Assembly (NCBI RefSeq): GCF_017583045.1 | Contig: NZ_JAGFBF010000001.1 | Coordinates: forward strand, 496,001 to 560,000 | Length of the DNA: 64,000 nt | Origin: Leucobacter tardus | GTDB taxonomy: Bacteria; Actinomycetota; Actinomycetes; Actinomycetales; Microbacteriaceae | Direction of reading: 5' to 3' | Shown here: in pieces, positions 53,549-63,385 of the stretch | Position numbering within the stretch: position 1 is the stretch's first letter | How the letters are laid out: each line of letters begins with the position of its first letter | Position numbers and translations under genes: made by a program | The notes under the pieces: model-generated | Database searches by the model: none | Told to the model about the DNA's origin: nothing | Seen by the model: only the letters and a program-made list of their open reading frames with translations

Positions 53549-55552
53549 ATGAGCTCAGCAGCGCCCACCTCAGGTATCGACAGCTCCGAACTCGACGCGG
53601 CAGTGCGCCCGCAAGACGACCTGTTCAGGCACGTGAACGGCAAGTGGATGGCGCGCACGAAGATTCCGGCCGACAAGGCGCGCTACGGGTCCTTCGCGGT
53701 GCTCGCCGAGAACGCGGAGGAGGCGGTCCGCGACATCATCACCGGCACCGAGGCCCCTGCGGCCGGCGCCGGCGCCGAGACCGAGGCCGACAAGGTGGCC
53801 GCGCTCTATGCGAGCTTCATGGACACGGAGCGAATCGACGCGCTCGGCGCACGCCCGATCGCGGACGACGTGGCGCGCGCGCTCGCCGTCAGCTCGATCG
53901 ATGAGTTCGTGACTCTCGTCGCCGAACTCGAGCGCGACGGGCTCGGCGGGTTCTTCGGCATGGGGGTCGATAACGACCCGGGCGATCCGAGTCGCTACAT
54001 CGTCTTCGTCATGCAGGGCGGAATCGGTCTGCCCGACGAGTCCTACTTCCGTGAAGACCAGTTCGCCGAGGTGCGCGAGCAGTACCGCGCGCACATCGCG
54101 CGCATGCTGCAGCTCGTCGCGGCCGACACCGGGTTGAGCGCGTCGGGCGCCGGTGATCCGGATCGCCTGGCAGAGCTCGCCTACGACCTCGAACGCCGCA
54201 TCGCGGGGCACCACTGGGACAAGGTGGCGAGCCGCGATATTCAGAAGCTCTACAACCTGCGCACGTTCGCCGAGCTCCAAGAGCTCACGCCGAGCCTCGA
54301 CTGGCGTCGCTATCTGACCGCGCTCGGGGCGTCCGAGCAGGCGTTCGCCGAGGTCGTCGCCGGTCAGCCAGACGCGCTCACCGGTCTCGCGTCGCTCCTC
54401 GTCGCAGATGAGCTGGAGGCCTGGAAGGCGTGGCTGATCTGGCAGATCGTCCGCGGTGCCGCGGCGCTCCTCTCGCAAGAGATCTCGCGCGCGAACTTCG
54501 ATTTCTACGGCACCGCGCTGACCGGCGCGACCGAGCAGCGCGCCCGCTGGCGGCGCGGCGTCTCCTTCGTCGAGGGATCGATGGGCGAGGCCGTGGGTCG
54601 GCTCTACGTCGAGCGCCACTTCGATGAGACGGCGAAGGCCACGATGGACGAGCTCGTCGAGTACCTGATCGCCGCGTACCGCGAGTCCATCGGCCAGCTC
54701 GACTGGATGGGCGATGCGACGAAGCAGCGCGCGCTCGAGAAACTCGAGAAGTTCGTGCCGAAGATCGGCTACCCGGTGAAGTGGCGCGACTACGCCGACC
54801 TGCAGGTCGATGCGGGTGACCTGCTCGGCAACTCGGCCCGGGTCGCCGAGTTCGAGTTGCGCCGCGAACTCGAGAAGGTCGGCAGGCCGATCGACCGCGA
54901 CGAGTGGTTCATGACGCCGCAGACGGTGAACGCCTACTACAACCCCGGATTCAACGAGATCGTGTTCCCCGCGGGCATCCTGCAGCCGCCGTTCTTCGAC
55001 AAGCACGCCGACATGGCCGCGAACTACGGGGCGATCGGTGCGGTCATCGGGCACGAGATCGGACACGGGTTCGACGACCAGGGGTCGCGCTACGACGGCG
55101 ATGGCAAGCTCACCGACTGGTGGACCGCAGAGGATCGCGCCGCGTTCGAGCAGCGCACCGCATCGCTCATCGATCAGTACAACGCGCTTTCTCCCGAGGG
55201 CGCGGAGGGTCAGACGGTGAACGGCGAGCTCACGATCGGCGAGAACATCGGCGACCTGGGCGGGATGGCGATCGCGTGGCGGGCTTATCAGCGTTCGCTG
55301 CACGGCGAGGAGGCCCCGGTCATCGACGGGCTGAGCGGTGCCGAGCGCTTCTTCCTCTCGTGGGCTCAGGCCTGGCAGCAGGCTTCACGGCCCGCCGAGA
55401 CGGTGCGACTCCTGACGATCGATCCGCACTCGCCGAACGAGTTCCGCTGCAATCAGATCGTGCGCAACCTCGATGCGTTCCACGAGACCTACGGCACGCA
55501 GCCCGGTGACGACCTCTGGATGGACCCGGAGGAGCGCGTCTCGATCTGGTGA
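53549..55552 (+). CDS. M13-family (neprilysin/PepO-like) zinc metallopeptidase
   Basis: 667-residue endopeptidase with HEIGH (about residues 501-505), the third ligand Glu in GENIGDLGG (about 564) and NAYYNPGFNEIVFPAGILQP before the active site, all typical of M13. No signal peptide, so it works in the cytoplasm or is released otherwise. It starts nine bases after the LPG-like gene. Expected to degrade small peptides. Confidence 0.93.
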   Translation: MSSAAPTSGIDSSELDAAVRPQDDLFRHVNGKWMARTKIPADKARYGSFAVLAENAEEAVRDIITGTEAPAAGAGAETEADKVAALYASFMDTERIDALGARPIADDVARALAVSSIDEFVTLVAELERDGLGGFFGMGVDNDPGDPSRYIVFVMQGGIGLPDESYFREDQFAEVREQYRAHIARMLQLVAADTGLSASGAGDPDRLAELAYDLERRIAGHHWDKVASRDIQKLYNLRTFAELQELTPSLDWRRYLTALGASEQAFAEVVAGQPDALTGLASLLVADELEAWKAWLIWQIVRGAAALLSQEISRANFDFYGTALTGATEQRARWRRGVSFVEGSMGEAVGRLYVERHFDETAKATMDELVEYLIAAYRESIGQLDWMGDATKQRALEKLEKFVPKIGYPVKWRDYADLQVDAGDLLGNSARVAEFELRRELEKVGRPIDRDEWFMTPQTVNAYYNPGFNEIVFPAGILQPPFFDKHADMAANYGAIGAVIGHEIGHGFDDQGSRYDGDGKLTDWWTAEDRAAFEQRTASLIDQYNALSPEGAEGQTVNGELTIGENIGDLGGMAIAWRAYQRSLHGEEAPVIDGLSGAERFFLSWAQAWQQASRPAETVRLLTIDPHSPNEFRCNQIVRNLDAFHETYGTQPGDDLWMDPEERVSIW

Positions 55553-55579
55553 TCGCCCGGGCCGCGCACGTGCCGTCGG

Positions 55580-56389
55580 CTAGGCGGTGCGCGGCGCGAC
55601 CGTGAAGCGTCGGTTCTGCAGGCTCGGATTGATCTCGCGCACGTCGGCGATGCGCTGCGCGTCGATCGTGGCGGAGGCGATCGTCATCTCGCGTTCGCCC
55701 GCGGATGCGACCGTCACGCCCATCGGGTCGACGATCATGCTCTGACCGGCGCACCGCGGCCCCGTCTGACCGCACGCGGCGACGTACACCGTGTTCTCGA
55801 TGGCCCGCGCGCGGAGGAGCGTGTCCCACTGCTGCTCCTTGAGCGGACCGGCCATCCATGCAGCCGGGAGCAGAATCACGTCGGCCCCCTGATCGACGAG
55901 CCACCGACTCATCTCGGGGAAGCGCAGGTCGTAGCAGGTCGCGGCGCCGATGCGCACGCCCTCCAGTTCGAAGACGAGCGGTGAGTCGATCTGCGCCGGA
56001 ATCACCGTGTCGGACTCCCGGAACCCGAACGCGTCGTACAGGTGAATCTTGCGATAGACGCCGGCCAGCTCGCCCGATGCAGACAGGTGGACGAGCGTGT
56101 TGGACACTCGCTCGTCACCGGCATCCGTTTCGTTGATGCCGACGACGACGGCGATCCCGTGCGCACGAGCGGTCTCGCGCAGCGCGGTGACGAACGGGCC
56201 GTCGAGGGCTTCGGCGTGGCTGCGATCCGGCTGCGTCTTGCCGAAGTCCGCGTACATCGAGTACTCCGGCAGCACCACCAGCCGGCTGGTCGCCGCAGCG
56301 CGCGCGATGAGTTCCTGACATGCGACGAGGTTCTCGTCGACATCGGTGCCCGCGGCGAACTGCGCGACGGAGATGGTGAGGTCGGTCAT
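55580..56389 (-). CDS. Nitrilase-superfamily amidohydrolase
   Basis: 269-residue carbon-nitrogen hydrolase with Glu in LPEYSMY, Lys in RKIHLYD and Cys in ATCYDLRFPE, the standard Glu-Lys-Cys triad. It cleaves an amide such as a deaminated glutathione or omega-amide; the substrate is not settled. The ATG ending at 56389 begins exactly at the family domain; an upstream frame overlapping thiD-tenA is not real. Confidence 0.9.
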   Translation of the reverse strand: MTDLTISVAQFAAGTDVDENLVACQELIARAAATSRLVVLPEYSMYADFGKTQPDRSHAEALDGPFVTALRETARAHGIAVVVGINETDAGDERVSNTLVHLSASGELAGVYRKIHLYDAFGFRESDTVIPAQIDSPLVFELEGVRIGAATCYDLRFPEMSRWLVDQGADVILLPAAWMAGPLKEQQWDTLLRARAIENTVYVAACGQTGPRCAGQSMIVDPMGVTVASAGEREMTIASATIDAQRIADVREINPSLQNRRFTVAPRTA

Positions 56390-56468
56390 AGCGAGTGGTC
56401 CTCTCGGTCGACGGGCTGCATGCGTATCCTCCTTGATTATCTCGAGACGGGGCCGCGACCGCACACTC

Positions 56469-58010
56469 TCACGACACCGGAACGAGATGCTCCCGGTCGG
56501 CGCTCCGTGCAGACCCCGCTCCGTCGACCGCGGTCTGCCTGAAGAAGTCGTGCTCCCACTCGGCCGAGATCCGGAAGGCCCCCCACATCCGTTCGCGGAG
56601 ATCCGGTCGGGCCGCGGCGGCCAACTCGGTGACGAGCGCGATCGCGGACTCGGTGTCGGCGGCGAATGCCGCATCGTCGTAGGCGGCGATCCACTCGGCG
56701 TACGGGTGCTCGGGGTCGCACGCGCGCTCCCCGAGTTCGCCGCGGAAGAGCCGCGTGCCGATATCGCTGTACATCCAGAAGCAGGGGAGCGCGGCGGCCG
56801 CGGCGACGGCGTACTCGTCGCTGCACGACGCGACGAGGTGGTTCGTGTACCCCGTCGTCGTCGGGGAGGGCGCGCCGATCGGCGCCCCGTCCAGGCGGTC
56901 GCGGTGCAGCTCGAGTTCGCCGATGAGCGCGCCCTGGGCCGCGTGCAGCCAGAACCGCTGCGCGGCAGGGTCCGGTGCCAGCGTCGACAGCCGGGCGAGC
57001 ACCCGGGCGTATTCGCCGAGGTAGAGCGAATCCTGAGCGACATAGGCCAGGAATGCCTCCCGCGGCAGCGATCCGTCGGCGAGCCGGGTGATGAACGGGA
57101 GCGCATCGGTCGCGGCGCGCACCTCCGCGATGCCGTCCCACCACTCGGCGCGAATGTCGGACGCCGTGCCTCCGGCGCCATCGACGGCGCCCCGAGACCA
57201 CAGGCCGGCGAAGTGGTGCAGCGGGCCGCTGCCCTGTCCGACGTCGAGCGCGTCTGAAGCCTGCAGGCTCTCACGCAACCAGGCGCGTGCCGCGCCGACT
57301 CCGGTGGCCCAGTCTGCGCCGCGCGCGATCCGCGTTGCGACGGCAGAGGAGAGGGAGCACCCGGTGCCGTGACTGTTGCCGGTCGCGATGCGTGCGCCCG
57401 CGAACGCGACGACGCCGCCCGAGGGATCGACCAGTGCATCGGGCGACGACGGCCCGGCCAGGTGGCCGCCCTTGGCGAGCACCCGGACGCCGTGCTGCGC
57501 GGCGACCGCTCCGGCCTGCTCCAGCATCGCATCCCAGGTCTCGGCGACGGGTGCACCGGCGATGACCGCGAGTTCGGGGAGGTTCGGCGTGATGAGGTCG
57601 GCCAGTGGAAGGATCCGCTGCAGCGCCGCTTCGGCCTCGGCGCCGAGCAGTCGGTCACCGCTCGCCGCGACCATGACCGGATCGATCACCACGACCGGCG
57701 GACGGGTGCGCTCGAGCCACTCGGCGACGGTCGTGATCACCTCCGGGGTGCCGAGCATGCCGACCTTCACCGCGTCGATCCGTACATCGTCGGAGACGGC
57801 GGCGAGTTGCGCTGCCAAGAAGTCCGTGGGTGGCACGTGCACGTCGCGCACCCCGCACGTGTTCTGCGCGACCAGAGCGGTCACCGCGGCCATGCCGTAG
57901 CCGCCGTTCGCGGCGATGGCCTTCAGATCGGCCTGGATTCCGGCCCCTCCCGTGGGGTCGGCCCCCGCGATCGAGAGCACGTTGACGATTTCGATAACTG
58001 GTTCGCTCAT
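56469..58010 (-). CDS. thiD: ThiD-TenA fusion: HMP kinase/HMP-P kinase with TenA
   Basis: 513-residue fusion. Residues 1-270 are ThiD (IAGADPTGGAGIQADLKA, GNSHGTGCSLSSA), which phosphorylates the pyrimidine HMP twice for thiamine. Residues about 300-513 are TenA class C, with the catalytic Cys in LPCFWMYSDIG and YVAQDSLYL; TenA salvages or hydrolyses thiamine precursors. A TPP riboswitch lies directly upstream. The fused form is known in actinobacteria. Confidence 0.93.
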   Translation of the reverse strand: MSEPVIEIVNVLSIAGADPTGGAGIQADLKAIAANGGYGMAAVTALVAQNTCGVRDVHVPPTDFLAAQLAAVSDDVRIDAVKVGMLGTPEVITTVAEWLERTRPPVVVIDPVMVAASGDRLLGAEAEAALQRILPLADLITPNLPELAVIAGAPVAETWDAMLEQAGAVAAQHGVRVLAKGGHLAGPSSPDALVDPSGGVVAFAGARIATGNSHGTGCSLSSAVATRIARGADWATGVGAARAWLRESLQASDALDVGQGSGPLHHFAGLWSRGAVDGAGGTASDIRAEWWDGIAEVRAATDALPFITRLADGSLPREAFLAYVAQDSLYLGEYARVLARLSTLAPDPAAQRFWLHAAQGALIGELELHRDRLDGAPIGAPSPTTTGYTNHLVASCSDEYAVAAAAALPCFWMYSDIGTRLFRGELGERACDPEHPYAEWIAAYDDAAFAADTESAIALVTELAAAARPDLRERMWGAFRISAEWEHDFFRQTAVDGAGSARSADREHLVPVS

Positions 58011-58013
58011 CGC

Positions 58014-58092
58014 GACATCCCTCCGCTCGTCTCAACGAGATCAGGTTCGACGGGTGTGATCTCAGCCGCTGGTGCGGCACCCCGTGTCGTTG
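58014..58092 (-). promoter_or_regulatory. TPP riboswitch (THI element) upstream of thiD-tenA
   Basis: On the minus strand the conserved pieces appear in order: CGGGGTGC, GGCTGAGATCACACCCG, GAACCTGATC, and a final GCGGAGGGA next to the start codon. This is the standard thiamine pyrophosphate aptamer; the last piece overlaps the ribosome site, so TPP probably blocks translation initiation. Confidence 0.92.
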
Positions 58093-58101
58093 GGAGCGAG
58101 T

Positions 58102-59088
58102 CTAACGCAGAGCGTCCGTTGCCGCCTCCGGCCGTGCGTCGGCGGCTCCGTCGTGCACCGTGCAGCGTTCATCGGCGTGGTCGGGGCACGCGACGAACCG
58201 CGCACGGCACGACGGATCGGCGCAGTTCACCAGGGTGTTCGATCCGGATCCGCAGACCGCGCATCGCCCGACCACCTCGGGCGGCTCACCGGCCTCGCCG
58301 CCGAACTCCACGGTCTCGCGACCGTCGAACACCGCCAGCGAACCGCGCCAGAGCCCGTCATTGCCGAACGCTTCGCCGTAGCGGACGATCCCGCCGTCGA
58401 GCTGGTACACCTCGGTGAAGCCGCGCTCGACCATGGCCGCCGAGAGGATCTCGCAGCGGATCCCTCCGGTGCAGTAGGTCACGATCGGGCGTCCTTTGAG
58501 GTCGTCGAACGCGCCGCTGTCGATCTCCTCGATGAACCCGTGCGTGCTCGTGACGGACGGGACCACGGCGTTGTCGAATCGCCCGATCGCGGCCTCGTAG
58601 GCGTTGCGCCCGTCGAAGAACACGACGTCGTCGCCGCGCTCGGCAACGAGCTCGTTCACCGCCTGCGGACTGAGGTGCGTGCCGCCGCCGACGACGCCGT
58701 TCGCGTCCACCCGGGTCTCATCGGCGAGACCGAACGCGACGAGTTCGTCGCGCACCTTGACACTGAGCTTCGGGAAGTCCCGTGAACGCCGCCACGGTGC
58801 CCGTCGGTCCACGCCGTGGAGCGGTTCGGCGGTGTCGGCCACGAATCCGGTGCCGTCGCTCCATTTGAACTCGATGCCCGCGAACGGGGCGTACTCGCGC
58901 GTTCGTTTCGCGTAGGTCTTGCAGGCGTCGAGTTCGCCGCCCACCGTGCCGTTGATGCCGTGCGGCGAGACGATGATGCGGCCGCGCAAGCCGAGCGACT
59001 CGCAGAGTTCGCGCTGCCACAGGCGCACCGCCTCCGGGTCCGAGACCGGCGCGAACACGTAGTACAGCAGGATCTTCGACTCGCTCAC
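58102..59088 (-). CDS. trhO: tRNA uridine(34) hydroxylase TrhO (rhodanese family)
   Basis: 328-residue UPF0176/YceA protein with an acylphosphatase-like N-terminal domain ([11 protein letters not shown]), a rhodanese domain with the Cys loop CTGGIRCE, and a C-terminal Cys-rich region ([19 protein letters not shown]) that may bind zinc. TrhO makes 5-hydroxyuridine at tRNA position 34. Start MSESK is supported by the domain boundary. Confidence 0.92.
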   Translation of the reverse strand: MSESKILLYYVFAPVSDPEAVRLWQRELCESLGLRGRIIVSPHGINGTVGGELDACKTYAKRTREYAPFAGIEFKWSDGTGFVADTAEPLHGVDRRAPWRRSRDFPKLSVKVRDELVAFGLADETRVDANGVVGGGTHLSPQAVNELVAERGDDVVFFDGRNAYEAAIGRFDNAVVPSVTSTHGFIEEIDSGAFDDLKGRPIVTYCTGGIRCEILSAAMVERGFTEVYQLDGGIVRYGEAFGNDGLWRGSLAVFDGRETVEFGGEAGEPPEVVGRCAVCGSGSNTLVNCADPSCRARFVACPDHADERCTVHDGAADARPEAATDALR

Positions 59089-59119
59089 CCGTCAATCGTA
59101 CGCGAGCGCGATCGGGCGT

Positions 59120-59908
59120 TCAGGCTTCGCTGAGCGCGCTCGCGGTGTGCTCGGAGGCGTTCGCGATGCGCTGCTGCTGCTCCGGGGTGCGCGCGAGCGG
59201 GGGCACCACCTCGTGCTGAGCGGTCACGATGACGACGTCGTGGTCGACGTGGTTCACCATCGCGTGGACGGCATCGATGAAGTCGCCGCTCTTGATGGCG
59301 GCGAGAATGCGGGCGTGATCCCGCTCCATCTCGGCACCCGTCGCGACGTTCGCGAGGCGTCCGCGGTGCTCGGGGGCGCGCAGCTGATCGTTGATACCGG
59401 AGTACAAGGAGGCGAGCAACCGGTTCTTCGCCGCGTCGAAGATCAGTCGGTGGAATCGGCTGCTGAACGCCGAGTCGGCGTCCTCGTTCACGAGGCCGAG
59501 CACGGGGCAGCGGGTGCACCCCATCTCGGTCGCCGCGGCTTGCTCGAGCGCGGCGATGTCGTCGTCGGTGCGGTGCAGGGCCGCCTGCTGCGCAGCCTCG
59601 ACCTCGAGAGCGCGGCGGTAGCTCAGGATCTCCTCGAGCGTGAAATCGGCGAGGTACTCGTTGAGCAGCGTGCTCGTCGGTGCCGCCGAGCGCACGAACG
59701 TGCCGCGACCCGGGAGCGTTTCGAGCATGCCGATGCTCGCGAGCGACCGGACCGCCTCGCGGACCGTCGATCGACCGACCCCGGTCTGCTCCGAGAGCTC
59801 GGGCTCGATCGGAATGCGTTCGCCGACGGCCCATTCGCCTGTGGTGATCTTCCGTCGGAGGAACGCCAGAGTGGCGCGCGCCCGCTCAGATCCCGTCGTG
59901 ATGGCCAT
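59120..59908 (-). CDS. FadR/GntR-family transcriptional regulator
   Basis: 262-residue regulator: winged helix (GVGRSTVREAVRSLASIGML) and a C-terminal FCD domain with metal-binding His residues (FHRLIFDAA, HVDHDVV). The ATG ending at 59908 has a GGGGAGA ribosome site; longer frames upstream overlap the divergent PEBP gene. It probably senses a carboxylate. Target unknown. Confidence 0.85.
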   Translation of the reverse strand: MAITTGSERARATLAFLRRKITTGEWAVGERIPIEPELSEQTGVGRSTVREAVRSLASIGMLETLPGRGTFVRSAAPTSTLLNEYLADFTLEEILSYRRALEVEAAQQAALHRTDDDIAALEQAAATEMGCTRCPVLGLVNEDADSAFSSRFHRLIFDAAKNRLLASLYSGINDQLRAPEHRGRLANVATGAEMERDHARILAAIKSGDFIDAVHAMVNHVDHDVVIVTAQHEVVPPLARTPEQQQRIANASEHTASALSEA

Positions 59909-60056
59909 CAACGTCTCCCCTGCTCGTCGCTGAAGCACCAGTATAGGTCGAGCCTCCGACGCGGCGGCTGGGCGGTCGAACAGCCGAAGGTGCCGCTCTG
60001 GTGGTGTCCGATCCCGGTCCCTAGGCTGGGGGGACGCCACGACAGAGGGAGCAGCG

Positions 60057-60617
60057 ATGACGCACGACCACCCAGCCCACGGACCGATCGATCCGTTCGC
60101 CGCGGTACCCGACGCGCCGAGCTTCGCACTGACGAGCGCCGACATCGAGGACGGCGAGCCCTTGCCCGCAGAGGTGTACGCCTCCGGTGCTGGAGGGCAG
60201 AACCGGTCGCCCCAGCTTTCGTGGTCGGGGTTTCCGAGCGAGACGCGCAGTTTCGCGGTGACCTGTTTCGACCCCGACGCGCCGACGGGGTCGGGGTTCT
60301 GGCACTGGGCCGTCGCGAACATCCCGGCCGAGGTGACATCCCTCCCTTCGGGAGCCGGATCTTCGGGAGCGGAGGGTCAACTGCCCGAGGGTGCGCTCAC
60401 GTTGCCGAACGAACTGCGCGAACCCGCGTTCACGGGCGCGGCTCCGCCCGAGGGCACGGGCGTGCACCACTACTGGTTCGTCGTGCACGCCCTGAATGTG
60501 GCGCACGTCGATGTGGAGCCGCAGTCGACACCCGCGGTGCTCGGGTTCACGATGCGCGACGCGGTGATCGGTCGCGCCGTGATCGTCGCGACGGGCGCAT
60601 TCGACGCTGCGGGCTAG
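60057..60617 (+). CDS. PEBP family protein (YbhB/YbcL-like)
   Basis: 186-residue phosphatidylethanolamine-binding-protein fold: GQNRSPQLSWSGFPSETRSF, FDPDAPTGSGFWHWAVANIP, and GVHHYWFVVHALNV. The ligand pocket His and Asp residues are present. Bacterial members bind small anions or serve as kinase inhibitors; role here unknown. GGGAGCAG ribosome site before the ATG. Confidence 0.88.
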   Translation: MTHDHPAHGPIDPFAAVPDAPSFALTSADIEDGEPLPAEVYASGAGGQNRSPQLSWSGFPSETRSFAVTCFDPDAPTGSGFWHWAVANIPAEVTSLPSGAGSSGAEGQLPEGALTLPNELREPAFTGAAPPEGTGVHHYWFVVHALNVAHVDVEPQSTPAVLGFTMRDAVIGRAVIVATGAFDAAG

Positions 60618-60680
60618 GTCCGAGCGCCGCCGGCGCGGCACCGGTCGCGGCGGCCATGGTCACCGCTGACCGACCGTCGG

Positions 60681-61130
60681 TCAGGCGTGCTCGTGCCCCG
60701 ACCAGGCTTCGGTGAGCTCGCGCTCGACGCGCATCCAGAAGCTCTGCATGACGGAGCTGGAGCGTGCGCCGGTCCAGATCATGCAGTGCTGACCCGACTC
60801 GGGTTCGGCGCGCACCCACTCGTCGAGCCAGGCGTCGACCGCAGTGGCGAGTGCTTGCCCGCGGGGCATCCCGATCCCGGGTCGTGACGAACCGGCGAGA
60901 CCTTCGCGGCAGATCCAGGTGACGCTCACGCGGCGGGGCGTTTCGATGGTCTCGATCTGCATGGGGGCGAAGACCTCGATAAAGATCGTTCCGTAGCTGT
61001 TCGCGGGGAGCTCGGCGCACCACGCGCGGATATCATCCAGATCGCTGGCGTCTCCCGCAGCGAGGATACAATCGACGGTCTCCGGGGTGCCGAAGGTCGA
61101 GATGCCGGTCGAGTGCTCGCTGAATGCCAC
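60681..61130 (-). CDS. Stand-alone SIP (siderophore-interacting) domain protein
   Basis: 149-residue protein corresponding to the C-terminal NAD(P)H-binding half of siderophore-interacting ferric reductases (DCILAAGDASDLDDIRAWCA, LPANSYGTIFIEVFAP, CMIWTGARSSSVM). The FAD-binding half is missing from the gene and from the neighbours. An IdeR/DtxR-like box directly upstream shows iron control. Probably a helper of ferri-siderophore reduction. Confidence 0.75.
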   Translation of the reverse strand: MAFSEHSTGISTFGTPETVDCILAAGDASDLDDIRAWCAELPANSYGTIFIEVFAPMQIETIETPRRVSVTWICREGLAGSSRPGIGMPRGQALATAVDAWLDEWVRAEPESGQHCMIWTGARSSSVMQSFWMRVERELTEAWSGHEHA

Positions 61131-61139
61131 ATCTCCATA

Positions 61140-61158
61140 ATAGGCAAGCCTTACCTAC
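61140..61158. promoter_or_regulatory. IdeR/DtxR-like iron box
   Basis: ATAGGCAAGCCTTACCTAC agrees with the actinobacterial consensus TTAGGTTAGCCTAACCTAA at 14 of 19 positions. It sits ten bases before the SIP gene start and 74 bases before the beta-lactamase-fold gene, so it may repress both when iron is plentiful. Confidence 0.7.
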
Positions 61159-61231
61159 GTCCGACGAAAAATCAGCGAACATTCAGGAAGCATGGACGAT
61201 CGCCGCCCGCCGGTGCGAGAGACTGTCACGA

Positions 61232-62098
61232 ATGATGCCTGCGCACACCCTGACGGACCGGATCGTCGCGCGCGTTCGGGACACGGAGTTCGGTGCCGAC
61301 GGACTGCACGTCCGGGTCGGCGATACCACGGCCGAGCACCGATGGACCCCCGATGTGCGTGCAGACATCCACTCGGCCGCCAAAGCGGTGTGCGTGCTGG
61401 CGGTGGGCATCGCCGCCGATGAGGAGCGCGTCTCGCTCGACGAGCCGGTGGTGAGCGCTCTGCCCGGGGTGCGCCCGGGCGCCGGCGCCGAGCAGGTCAC
61501 CCTCAGGCACCTGCTCTCGATGAGCAGCGGGATCGACCTGCCGTGGTCGGAGACCCTGATGACCGATTGGCCCGATCTCGCGAACGAGTTCCTCGGGCGA
61601 TCTGCTCGCGGCAGAGTCTTTCAGTATTCGAACGCGAGCACGTACACCGCCATGCGCGTACTGGCGGCTCGGGTCGGCGACCCGGTCGCCTACCTCGAAC
61701 CCCGTCTGTTCTCGCCGCTCGGCATCGAGCGGGTGGCCTGGGGTCGGTGCCCGAACGGGTGGATCCTCGCCGGCGAAGGGCTGTTCCTGCGCACCGCCGA
61801 GCTCGCGAACATCGGCGGGCTCATCCGTGACCGAGGCGTCTGGAACGGCCGGCGACTCGTCACGGCTGAGTCGATCGATGCGATGCACTCCGACTGGGTC
61901 AGGGCTGGAGAGCATCCGTCGTACGACCGCTACGCGCTCGCCGGTTGGGGCGGGCCGGGTGGAGCGTGGAGACTCCATGGTGCGCACGGCCAGCTCGTCA
62001 TCTTCTCGGGCGAGACCGTCGTGACGATGACCGCGCACGACCACTTCGGTGCCGACGCGATCGCCGAGTTCATCGTGGAGACGATCGAGCGCGGGTGA
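61232..62098 (+). CDS. Beta-lactamase-fold serine hydrolase
   Basis: 288-residue class C/esterase-type protein with SAAK (SxxK) in the first third, YSN (YxN) in FQYSNASTY, and a C-terminal GAHGQL in place of the KTG. No signal peptide, so a cytoplasmic esterase or peptidase is more likely than antibiotic resistance. Two adjacent ATGs (61232, 61235) are equally possible. Divergent from the SIP gene across an iron box. Confidence 0.82.
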   Translation: MMPAHTLTDRIVARVRDTEFGADGLHVRVGDTTAEHRWTPDVRADIHSAAKAVCVLAVGIAADEERVSLDEPVVSALPGVRPGAGAEQVTLRHLLSMSSGIDLPWSETLMTDWPDLANEFLGRSARGRVFQYSNASTYTAMRVLAARVGDPVAYLEPRLFSPLGIERVAWGRCPNGWILAGEGLFLRTAELANIGGLIRDRGVWNGRRLVTAESIDAMHSDWVRAGEHPSYDRYALAGWGGPGGAWRLHGAHGQLVIFSGETVVTMTAHDHFGADAIAEFIVETIERG

Positions 62099-62374
62099 AG
62101 CGGACGCAGCGAGTGAATGCCCGCGACCTGTCGCTGGGTCTGGGCCGAACGATCCGTCCGCAAACGTGCTCTCGACGCGACAATCGTTCGGCTTACGGGG
62201 CTGTTTCCGGCGTGCAGGGTACCGATCCGCAACCGTTCGATCACGAAACGCGGGGGCCGCATCGCCGGTAGGCTTGACGCGTCTACGATGCTGAGTGACG
62301 CCGTTTCACGACGCGTTCGATTCGTACACCGTGGTACTCGCCGCGGTGACCCCTATGGTTCAAAGGACACCTCC
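62099..62374. other. Intergenic region, no gene seen
   Basis: 276 bases before the ABC importer genes. Short G/C dyads occur but no operator I can name. It should carry the importer promoter. Confidence 0.4.
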
Positions 62375-63385
62375 ATGCGACAGACCTCGTTCCGACGCCG
62401 CGCGTTCGCGCTCGTCGGCCTCTCCGCGGCCGCGGCCCTCACCCTCTCCTCCTGCGCCAGCGGCAACGATGCCGGCGACGCAGAGGCTGGCGGCGACGGC
62501 GACAGCTACCGCATCGGTATCAGCCAGTTCGCCCCGCATCCCGCGCTCGACGCGGCGTCCGAGGGATTCAAGGCCGCGTTCGAGGAGGCCGGTCTCGAGG
62601 TCGAGTTCGACGAGCAGAACGCTCAGGGCGAGCAGGCGACCGCGGTCACCATCGCCGAGTCGTTCGCGAACGAAGATCTCGATCTGGCCCTCGCGATCGC
62701 GACGCCCGCCGCCCAGGCGCTCGCGAGCTCGGTCTCGACCTACCCCGTGCTGTTCACCGCGGTGACCGACGCCGTCGAGGCCGATCTCGTCGACTCCAAC
62801 GAGGAGCCGGGCGGCAACATCACCGGCACCAGCGACGCCGTGCCGCCGGAGGCGCTGGAAGGCCAGTTCGACCTCATCACCGAGATGGTGCCCGACGCGA
62901 AGAAGGTCGGCATCGTGTACGCCTCGGGTGAGGTCAACTCCGAGGTGCAGGTCGAGCAGGCGACCGAGGTCGCGGCGGATCGCGATCTCGAGGTCGTGAC
63001 CCAGACCGTCACCACCGCGAACGACATCGCTCAGGCCACCGAGGCGCTCGGCGACGTCGACGCCATCTACGTGCCGACCGACAACATGGTCGTCAACGGT
63101 ATCGCGGCGCTCGTGCAGGTCGCCGAGCAGAAGCAGATCCCCGTGATCGCCGCCGAGGCCGGCACCGTCGAGGGCGGCGCCATCGCCACCATGGGCATCG
63201 ACTACGAGGCGCTCGGCAAGCAGACCGGCGAGATGGCGATCGCGATCCTCGAGGGCGGCGACCCTGCGTCGACCCCCGTCGAGATGGCCGCGACGCTCGC
63301 GAACACCGTGAACCCCGCCGCAGCGGAGCGCATGGGTGTCGAGATCCCCGACTCCGTCATGGAGGGTGCAGACGTCGTCGAGTAA
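62375..63385 (+). CDS. ABC transporter substrate-binding lipoprotein (TrpX-type)
   Basis: 336-residue PF04392-type binding protein with lipobox LSSC (Cys27), RIGISQFAPHPALDAASEGF and TYPVLFTAVTDAVEADLV and a C-terminal GIDYEALGKQTGEMA. Relatives of this family bind tryptophan or other aromatic or nucleoside-like ligands; specificity unproved here. An AAGGA ribosome site precedes the ATG at 62375. Followed by its permease. Confidence 0.88.
   Translation: MRQTSFRRRAFALVGLSAAAALTLSSCASGNDAGDAEAGGDGDSYRIGISQFAPHPALDAASEGFKAAFEEAGLEVEFDEQNAQGEQATAVTIAESFANEDLDLALAIATPAAQALASSVSTYPVLFTAVTDAVEADLVDSNEEPGGNITGTSDAVPPEALEGQFDLITEMVPDAKKVGIVYASGEVNSEVQVEQATEVAADRDLEVVTQTVTTANDIAQATEALGDVDAIYVPTDNMVVNGIAALVQVAEQKQIPVIAAEAGTVEGGAIATMGIDYEALGKQTGEMAIAILEGGDPASTPVEMAATLANTVNPAAAERMGVEIPDSVMEGADVVE

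Noticed and set aside
55580..57658. Single 692-codon frame joining the nitrilase gene with DNA of thiD-tenA
   Set aside because: Only the last 269 codons match a family; the upstream part is the wrong frame of thiD-tenA.
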